This document shows, in pieces, positions 56,556-64,000 of a DNA stretch of 64,000 nucleotides (position 1 is its first letter; every line of letters begins with the position of its first letter). Origin of the DNA: Desmodesmus armatus. Taxonomy: Eukaryota; Chlorophyta; Chlorophyceae; Sphaeropleales; Scenedesmaceae. The DNA lies in contig VIIQ02000103.1 of assembly GCA_007449985.2 (NCBI GenBank), positions 124,001 through 188,000 of the forward strand, given 5' to 3'. The translations under genes and the position numbers were made by a program. The notes under the pieces are model-generated. The model saw only the letters and a program-made list of their open reading frames with translations, did not search any database and had not been told where the DNA came from.

Positions 56556-59500
56556 TCAATCAGTGTGGCCTCCCAGGCTGCGGCGTGCCCCTGCCACCGC
56601 CTGCTGCCGTGTCCAAGCATCCGCCACATACGCAACAACAAACGACACTGCGCTGGCCGCCAGCAGGAGCGGCACCACAAGCATGAGGCTGGCAGTGCCC
56701 TTCAGGATGAACATGTAGATCAGGAGGCTGTGCACCAGCTGAGCCACACAGGACAGGGCCTGTTCAGGCAGAGTCTGCTGCTGCAGGATTGGCACGAGCA
56801 GGTAGTACCAGAGCATCATCATGGAGGGGCGCGCCAGCAGGGTGGGGCCGGGGTGCTGCAGCAAAGCGAACCACTCGTTGCGGTACACCTCTGCGACAAC
56901 AACAAGCGGGTAGGCAGCAGGCAGCAGTAAGACACACTTATAAGCATTGGCGTTTAGCTCCTGTGCCGCCAGTCACATCGGTTAGCTGTCAACAGACCTG
57001 CCACTGCACAACTGCACAAGCCTCCAGATACTGTACAAGGGGCATTGAGACTGACTGGCCTGTAAGGACCAGCACCTGCGGCTATTTGCACTCCTGCCTG
57101 GCGACAGTGTCGCCAGGTGACCCCAGCGCAATGACCCTGTCGATGAGCAGCAACAAGACCACAGCAAAAGGTGGCAGACCCACATGCAAGCGCCAATGCC
57201 CCTTGCCATACCTGTGGTGGCAATCATCCCAACGGTCAGCGCCGCAGCAATCTGGCTCAGACACAGCAGCAAATGGCGGTGGTAAATGTAGAAGTCAGGA
57301 GTCAGGGTCATCATCTGCAGCGGGCACACAATAGACAGCAGGAACAGGCAGGAGCGTGGAATGTCGTCAGTGAGTGCCGCAGGTATTTGAGGGTCAAGGT
57401 ACAACTCAGCTGTGCAGCAGAAGAGGGGTCAAGCTGCATAGGACATGCAACAGCGTAGAAACACGCAAAGCAACCATGCAAGCTGGGCTTCCAACCGCAA
57501 TTCACAACATTTTTTCAAGTCAGGTACCTTCTGCGTTTGCACCACATGGAATGCCAGCTGTCAGCATGCCGTGGCAGGCGTTTATAACTGTTTTTGGTGT
57601 GTCATATTCTCACACTTGGCTACTCACCACGTACGGCAGCAGCACCACAGCCTCATACTTGCACAGCAGCACCAGCGACAGACCCGTGCCTGACGACGCA
57701 TACATCAGCCGCGCAATGCGCCACACATACACCACGTGCCTGAACAGCTGCATCAGGAACGCTGCCCTGTCAACACTCCTGCACTGCAGCGCCTTCATCC
57801 TGCGGTACTGAACCTCCAGCCTCTCATCCTCAAACCCTAGCAGCACATCGCGTGGAGCAACCTCTGCAGGAACCAGGGGAGGCTCTGCAGCACGCATGAC
57901 CCCACCCAGCAGTGCTGAGCCTGCAGCGCGCGCTGCTGTGACAGCCCGGGCGTTCCCGCCCAAAAGGCCCCAGATGCCCACACCCCTTGTACCTCCTGCA
58001 GGAGCACCAGCAGGACTGGAGATCAGCTGCAGGGCCCTCTGGCGCTCTGCTTGCTCCTCTACTGCTGCAGCACGCTGTGTGGCAGATGCTGCAGCAGCCT
58101 GTGCGTCGGCTGCCTGGCGGCTAGCGTCTGCTGCTGCAGAAGAGAGCGCTGCAATCTGTGCCAGCGCCAGCTGGAGGGCTGACTCGGTGGCTGCTGCTGC
58201 ACGCTGCGCAGCAGATGCTTGCTCGTGTGCTGCAGAGGCCTGTGCCAGGGCTTTGGCAGCCTGCTTGCTGCTGGATGAAGTGACACGGTGCTCAGGCATG
58301 CCTTCGGCTGCTGGTGCTGGTGCTGAAGCAGAGGTGCCAGCTGCAGCAGGAGAGGTGCTGGGCGCCTGAGCCACTTGCTGCACAGAGCCTGCTGCCTGAG
58401 TGGTGGCTGCACCAGCTGCACCCACAGTGCTGGGGCCTGGTTCACCGCTGCTGCTGTTGCCTGCAGGCTCAATCTCTTGAGAGTGCCGCACTTGCTGTGC
58501 TGATGTGCTGTGCTGCTCGTGCTGGAGCAGCTGCCGGGTGTCATCCACACCAAGGTAGCTGCTGACCGCTGCAGCAAGGGTGTCACAGCTTTGGTCTGAC
58601 ATGTACTGCAGGACACGCTTCAGCTGGAACTTCGGCAGCGTGCTGGTCCTTTGCTGGGGCTGCTGCTGCTCCTCAGCAGCAGGTGGTGCTGCAAAGCTGT
58701 TTGCTCCCATGCTGAACATAGCGGCAACGTCCCGGATGAACAGCAGCATGTGCATGCGTGCTGCGGTTGCTGCATCTGCATTATCGACCAGGTCAGCTTG
58801 CATGCTCTGCTGCAGCTGACTGAGCTCAAGGCATGCAGCTGAAGGCAGCAGCAGTAGGGGCACCTGCAGCAGCACATGCTCGCCCGCTGCCATCTGCTCA
58901 CTGCTGTTGCCCTGTTGTAAAGCTGGCACTGTGGCTGCGTGCGCAGCGAGGGCACTGGCAGGTGCATCTGACCCACTCCCGCCAGAGGCGTGTGCATTGA
59001 GCCTGCGCACCAACTGAGCAACGTTCTGATATACTTCACCTGCAGATGCTGCTCGGGCTGGCTGAGGGTGCTGCTCGTGCACTGCAGCTGACTGCAGGGG
59101 CTGCTCGTGCACCCCAGCTGACTGCTGGATGGTGGCTGTGATATTGACTGTCAGGACAGGCCCACACCGCTGTACGAGCGCTGCTGTGTTGGCTGGCAGG
59201 AGCTGCTGCAAATCAAACTCAGCACCAGCTGGCCAGCTGCTGGTTCCGGGCCACAGTGTGTGGTCTGCCACCACATGCTCAAACCCGTCGCTGCTGTCAT
59301 CGCTGCCTGCCGAGGGTGCTGCATGCAGGGTGTCTGGGTTGCCGGAGACAACGACCCGCAGCCCTGCCCTGGCTGCAGCTAGAGCAGCGGCAAGCCCTTC
59401 TGGCAGCAGCAGCTTGCTTGCAGCGCCAACAGCAGTCGCTGAGCCCTCTGCGTCGGTTGGCAGGGCAAAGCTGCTGAGGGTGATGCCTAAAGCTGCAGAC

Positions 59501-61938
59501 AGCAGCTGACCCACCCCCAGTCCCTCCCTTTCCCTTGAGGTGTTTCCCCGCATGCTGGGCCTGCTGGTGGTGCTGATGGTGCTGGTGCTGCTTGCGGATG
59601 GTGACACTGGCTCTGATTGAACACTCTCGGACTCCAGAGGGGTGCTGGAGGCCGCTGCACTTGCAGGACCAGCGGGCGCACTGTCTGGTGACACCCACAG
59701 GTACCTGATGTTGCCAGCCCTATCCTGGACCAGCAAGTGCTTCAGGAACAGACCGTTCCGTGCCAGCGCGTCAGCGGCACCTTCACTGCTGGTGGTGTCG
59801 CTGCTGCTGGTGCCGCTGGCAGCGCTGTGCGCTGAAGGCTGGTCCGATCCCATGAGCTGCTGTACGATCTGCTCCCACACGATCTTGTCCGCCAGCTGCC
59901 CTGCGGGAGCGGCAGCCACCTCCCCTGCCTCCCCAGCTGCTGTGGCTGTGGTTGCTGTCTCTGCAGGGGCTGCTAGTGCTGCCAGTGTGTCCGCTGTCAG
60001 GTCCGTTGTTGTGACCACATGCACGCAGCCGGGGAATGAGGTCACCGAGGTGGACAGCACTGCCACATTCGAGGCAGCAACAGCCTGGCGCACAGCACCC
60101 TCCACCACTGCCCTGAGCTCCCGCTGGGCTGACACCCTGTCGCTGTGTCCCTCTGCACCATACCTGCCAAACACTGGGCTAAACGAAGACACCTGGTAGC
60201 CTGCAGGCACAGCCCCTCCACCCACACCCACACCCACGCCACCAGTACCGCTGGTGTTGCCTGCGCGTTGCGGCCCTGTACCCTGCATGTGCACAGTGCT
60301 GCCGCGTGCTGCCAGCTTGCAGCTAATGACTACGGTCTCCAAAGGACTGCTGTACAGCACACGGGAAGGCTCCAGAGGCTGCTCCCTGGCTGCAAGGGTC
60401 CTGATAGTGCCCACAGCGCCCAGGTTCAGGCTTACCCTGCCACCTGCATTGCTGCCGCCACCGCTGCTGAGAGAGCCAGCAGGAGCCTCTGCATGACTGT
60501 GCTGCTGGCTGCTGCTGTCACCCGGCGTCACCCGATTTGTGCTGCTGTCCGATGGTGTCACTCGGGCATTGCTGCCAGTGCTGGGAGCAACAGTGTTGCT
60601 ACTGCTGCTGGAGGTGGGTGTGCTGGGGCCCCCAAATGCAGGAGGGTGCAGTGCTGCTGGGGTGCCAGCCGCTACAGCAGCTGCAACATGACGTGCATTA
60701 CCTTGCTGCACAGGTGAGGAGGGCTGCAGGGGGCGAGCCAAAGGCACCCTGCTGGCGAAGGCTGACTTGCCAAGGGGGCCGTCACGACGTGCTGCATAAA
60801 GCAGTGGCGGGGTCATGGGCTTTGCAACTGGCTGCTCCGGTTGCACCATGCAGGAAGAGCTGCTGCTGGCAGGGCTGATGTGCTCACTGCTGCTAGGCCA
60901 GGGGCTCGGTGCACCGCTACTGCCACTGTCTGTGCTGCTGTGCTGGCTGTCTGTGCTGCTGCGGCTGCTGCTGCGGAACTGCTTCATGGCCTTAGCTAGG
61001 CGAGCAGCAGTGTCACCTGCGGACAACAGCTGCGCACCAATGCCCTCGAGTGAGGTTCGCGCTGCCCTGGCTGCATTGGGCAGGAAGCCATCATCCTGAG
61101 CACTGTCTCCTGCAGGTTCTGCTGCTGTGCTGGCCCTGCTGCTTGCCGTGCTGAGGCCAGACATGGAGTTCCAAAGGCGCCGGCCAGCAAGCCAGCGCCT
61201 GAGCACGACCACAGGCAGCAGCAGGAGCCCCATCATGAGCACTGCAGCCACTGCATTGCCCCAGAAGAGCTCAAGGAACAGCAATGCATGCTGCCACCAC
61301 CGTGTGCTGGGGTCGCCGCCCACGCCTCCTGCAGCAGCTCCTGCAGTTGCTGCAGGAGACAGGCCTGCTGCTGCTGCCACTGCGTTTGAACCTGCCATGG
61401 CAGTCGATCCTGCTGAGCATGGGGGCCTGGTCTGAGGTAGCCAGGGCTGCAGTCTGTCGAAGGTAAGGTAGAGCCAAGCTGCTGCTGTGGTGGCGAGGGC
61501 CCATGCGACTGGTAGAGGGCGAGGCATCAAGTTGTGGACGAGGACCACGATGGAGAGGTGCTTGAGCAGATCTTGACTGCTTGAGGTCGCTCCTTTGGTT
61601 TGGAAGACGGGCTTGGGGTCTTGTGCTGCGCTGGGAGCTGCTTTCCCGCTGCTGTTACGGGCTGCAGTTGGGTGGGCCTTAGGGCTGCATGCAGTAGCTG
61701 GGGTAGCTGCAGTGTTGAGTTCGAAGCCTAACGGTGAGACAAAGAGCAATTTGCTCAACTCCGAGGCACTGGAAGCGTCGGCAGAGGTGCAAACATCGGC
61801 AGCCACATCTGCTGCAACTGCTGCACCGCTAGCCGGGCCCGCCAGGCCACACGACACCAGGCTGACCAGTAAAAAGACAATGAAGCGCCTTTGATGCAGC
61901 ATGAAGGGACCGCGCTGGCTTGCACAGCCGAAAAGCAA
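56556..61938 (-). CDS. Very large low-complexity membrane protein, function unknown
   Basis: Exons: 57628-61938 (an uninterrupted 1437 codons), 57212-57314, 56556-56890; phases agree; 1582 residues. The start may be 61938 or, better for a signal peptide, ATG 61902 (MLHQRRFIVFLLVSLVSCGLAG). Hydrophobic spans lie at about residues 130-165 and 215-250. About 1000 residues of Ala/Ser/Gly/Thr-rich sequence with few charges follow, then an Ala/Gln coiled coil (AAKALAQASAAHEQASAAQR and on, about residues 1290-1370). The C-terminal part looks conserved: FEDERLEVQYRRMKALQCRS, CKYEAVVLLPYV, TPDFYIYHRHLLLCLSQIAA and YRNEWFALLQHPGP, with about five spans. I cannot name a family. The long exon and the membrane-rich ends argue that it is real and not an accidental open frame. 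Confidence 0.8.
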
Positions 61939-62162
61939 CCGTCGGCCCTTTCCGATAACGCCGCTGCAGCGCTAGCGAAAGCCCAAACAGGCAAGCTTTA
62001 GAATATTGATGGGGCAAACTGTGCTCAGCTGGGGCCTCTATGTGTTGCGCCACGTCAGATGACTCACAGTGACTTGATTGTGGTAGGATCCTTTGTCCTG
62101 ATCATCCCCAACGGCAGATAACCCTGACCCTGCATGATCCACAATCAGAAACAACAAGCAAC
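61939..62162. promoter_or_regulatory. Divergent promoter, large membrane protein / mitochondrial protein
   Basis: 224 bp (260 if the large protein starts at 61902) between divergent starts. No clear TATA box. The span is inferred from layout only. Confidence 0.45.
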
Positions 62163-62913
62163 ATGCACTTGTTCAAGCAGCTCTCCAGGTTGGGTCCACT
62201 GCAGGAAGGCCTAGGGGTGACCCCAGTCCTGTGGCAAGTGCGCTACTTCAGTGCCACTGGATGTGCTGGGGAGAAGGAAGACACAGTGTTCACTGGCACT
62301 GCCGATGTCCGCACCGGCAAGGCCCCTGAAGATGTGGCCACCGATTCAAATAGGTGAGCATGTCGTGACACAGCTGATTGCCATATGTGCGGCTGAGGAA
62401 TGCAGCATGCCGCATGCAGGTGCGCAACCGTGTGGCAAATGCAGTGCGGCTTTTCACCCATGAGCAGCTGCAAGAGGCATGCATGGCTCCTCAGGAATAC
62501 GCCTTGGCATGCATCACATCAGCTGGGAGAGCTCAAGCTGCCAGCGCATGTGCATTGCATGCTAATTTGCACTTCAAAGGTACCGTTCCTGCACATCCCT
62601 TTTTGCCTTGCTTTTGATCTGATGTCCCTGCAATCAAACGCTCCTACGGCCGTGGCTTTCCTGCAGGCATTGGGTGTCTGGTGACGACCTTGGTACACGT
62701 GCTGAGGCAGCCCTAGACAAGGCTGCAGAGGCAGCAGGAAGCACCGCAGGCAGTGAGCAGCAGCCAGAAGCAGCGGCAGAGGCCTTGGCTGATGATGAAG
62801 CCTGCCACCCTGCAGACCCCTACTGCAGTGTGGGTGAGGCCGCCCCTCGCCCTGATGACCTCCATGAAGAGGGTGATGGTAGCACACCACCCTCTGCAGG
62901 GTTTCCTGCTTGA
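62163..62913 (+). CDS. Small probable mitochondrial protein
   Basis: Exons: 62163-62353 and 62667-62913; an Arg codon is split at the join; 145 residues. The N-terminus (LFKQLSRLGPLQEGL..., then VRYFSATG) is Arg-containing and acid-free, with a VRYFSA motif typical of mitochondrial presequence cleavage regions. The mature part is acidic and Ala/Glu-rich (AEAALDKAAEAAG; EAAAEALADDEACHPADPYC; DDLHEEGDGSTPP), without a recognisable fold. I do not know the family. The sequence around FTGTADVRTGKAPEDVATDS may be the conserved core. A short alternative without splicing would stop inside the intron. Confidence 0.65.
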
Positions 62914-64000
62914 GCCTGTGAACTGTTTGTGTTCTTTGTCTGCGGACGGCCGGTGTACCGCCCTTGCTTGTGTCATGCTGGCTGCTGTCTGCATTGAGGC
63001 ATGGCACATCACCAGCCACGCGCGCTCTGCCAGAGCAGTCATCATGATGTGTGTACTGATCGGCAGCAAGCCGGAGATAGTATCTACTTAGTGACCTCAC
63101 AGTGACCGTGAGGTTTTTAGTTGGTAGGTGGGATGCACCATGCAGTTGGGGTCTGATGGAGGGTATGCTGAGGACTAAATACAGCGGCTGGCAGGGCGCC
63201 TGATGCCGTCGGTCGCATGATTTGCGGCCCAACTGCCAGCCTTGCACATTACCAGCTCAAGCTTGCTGATTGTTGTTGGCTGCAGCAGGTCCATGCACAG
63301 TTTGCAGTGGGTGGATGCAGGCTTCATAGCCTATTTGGAATTTGACTGCTGCTGGGGCTCACTAGTAGTAGTTTGAATCAAGAAGTTGAGTCAGCTGGAT
63401 TGTGCTGGTGGCAAGTATCTGCAGGGTCCCTGAACATTTTGGTTGTGGGTGCCTGGTGCTTGGGTCACATGCACGCACGTGTGCTTTTATTGCATCACCA
63501 GCACGTGCCGCAGTGTGACATGTCCTGTACATGCCTTGCCTCCTAAACTGTCTCGCGATCAGGCCGATTTGCAAGGGCACCTGCACACCAGCAGAAGCCG
63601 AGGGGGCAGGGCAGCAGTTGCTGTGGCCAGCAACAGCTGGAGGCAGGCGTGTGATCTGGGTTCCCGTGTCAGATCGTGCCAGTCAAGACATGCTGTGTAT
63701 GGGCGACAATGCCTGCAATACTGTCCAAGCGCATGTGCTGGTTGGCAAGCAGACGATGTACTTGTGCAATTATAAGTGCGCTGATGGTCACACACATGCA
63801 GCAAGTGTGATGCACACCTGGGCAGGAGTATGGGTGGCTGTTCGCGCACCTGCAACTGCTGCACCAGCTTCTTTCATGTTGACTTAGGTGGTGCAAAGGG
63901 TTGACTTGTCAGCTAGTTAATCAGGGGCGCCACATCCGCGAACAAGGAAGCATCTGCACAGCTGGCGGCGTCCTGTACCATGTTGCAGCAGCGCCACTAG
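62914..64000. other. Right edge, no recognisable gene
   Basis: The plus-strand open frame 63531-63887 has several Cys/His but no family similarity, and the window ends shortly after. A small hairpin (ACCTCAC / GTGAGGT, 63094-63114) is followed by a T-run. Confidence 0.4.

Noticed and set aside
63094..63118. Rho-independent-like terminator
   Set aside because: A 7-bp stem plus T-run is a chance match; bacterial terminators have no meaning in this nuclear DNA.

Overview
The window looks like nuclear DNA of a green alga, most likely a chlorophycean (volvocalean, perhaps Haematococcus-like; the genus is a guess). The reasons are: intron-rich genes with clean GT..AG borders; coding and non-coding DNA full of CAG/CTG runs; TGTAA motifs downstream of several stop codons (the usual chlorophyte poly(A) signal); a protein with a plastid plus thylakoid-lumen type presequence; and a beta-helix/multi-membrane-span protein of a kind common in algae. 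Nothing looks prokaryotic or organellar. No tRNA, rRNA or CRISPR was found.

Layout. 1-6559: gene-free, dominated by a ~270-bp minisatellite (1503-4262) and one copy of a dispersed repeat whose partner lies at 11401-11712. 6560-9822 (+): secreted beta-helix / Cys-rich / multi-TM protein with one apparent frameshift. 12242-17763 (-): spliceosomal RED/IK protein. 18158-25030 (+): CCA-adding/poly(A)-polymerase-type nucleotidyltransferase. 25725-27995 (-): sugar isomerase/epimerase TIM barrel. 28728-31393 (-): ribokinase. 33023-34667 (-) and 34954-36433 (+): head-to-head pair of paralogous small secreted proteins. 37466-41219 (-): thylakoid-targeted single-span protein. 41422-42414 (+): small CxxC protein. 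43926-46867 (-): METTL/FAM86-type protein methyltransferase. 47208-50394 (+): leucine-zipper-like coiled-coil protein. 50395-56555: no recognisable gene. 56556-61938 (-): very large low-complexity membrane protein. 62163-62913 (+): small probably mitochondrial protein. 62914-64000: nothing recognised.

Genes are packed mostly as divergent pairs sharing 200-400 bp promoter regions (IK/nucleotidyltransferase, the secreted pair, thylakoid protein/CxxC protein, methyltransferase/zipper protein, large membrane protein/mitochondrial protein) and convergent pairs sharing 3' regions. The adjacent co-oriented sugar isomerase and ribokinase are the only two genes that plausibly act in one pathway (isomerisation then phosphorylation of a sugar).

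The most unusual signal is repeated partial exon duplication. In the nucleotidyltransferase gene at least five exon segments occur two or three times in tandem inside neighbouring introns, and the IK gene shows the same thing twice. Usually the copied block is an exon end plus its splice donor and the start of the intron. Other notable structures are an intronic foldback hairpin (23528-23709), a perfect 32-bp palindrome bounded by 10-bp direct repeats (31725-31776), and a divergent paralogue pair that differ in intron position. All exon models were read by eye from splice consensus, reading phase and family similarity. No transcript or database search was available.
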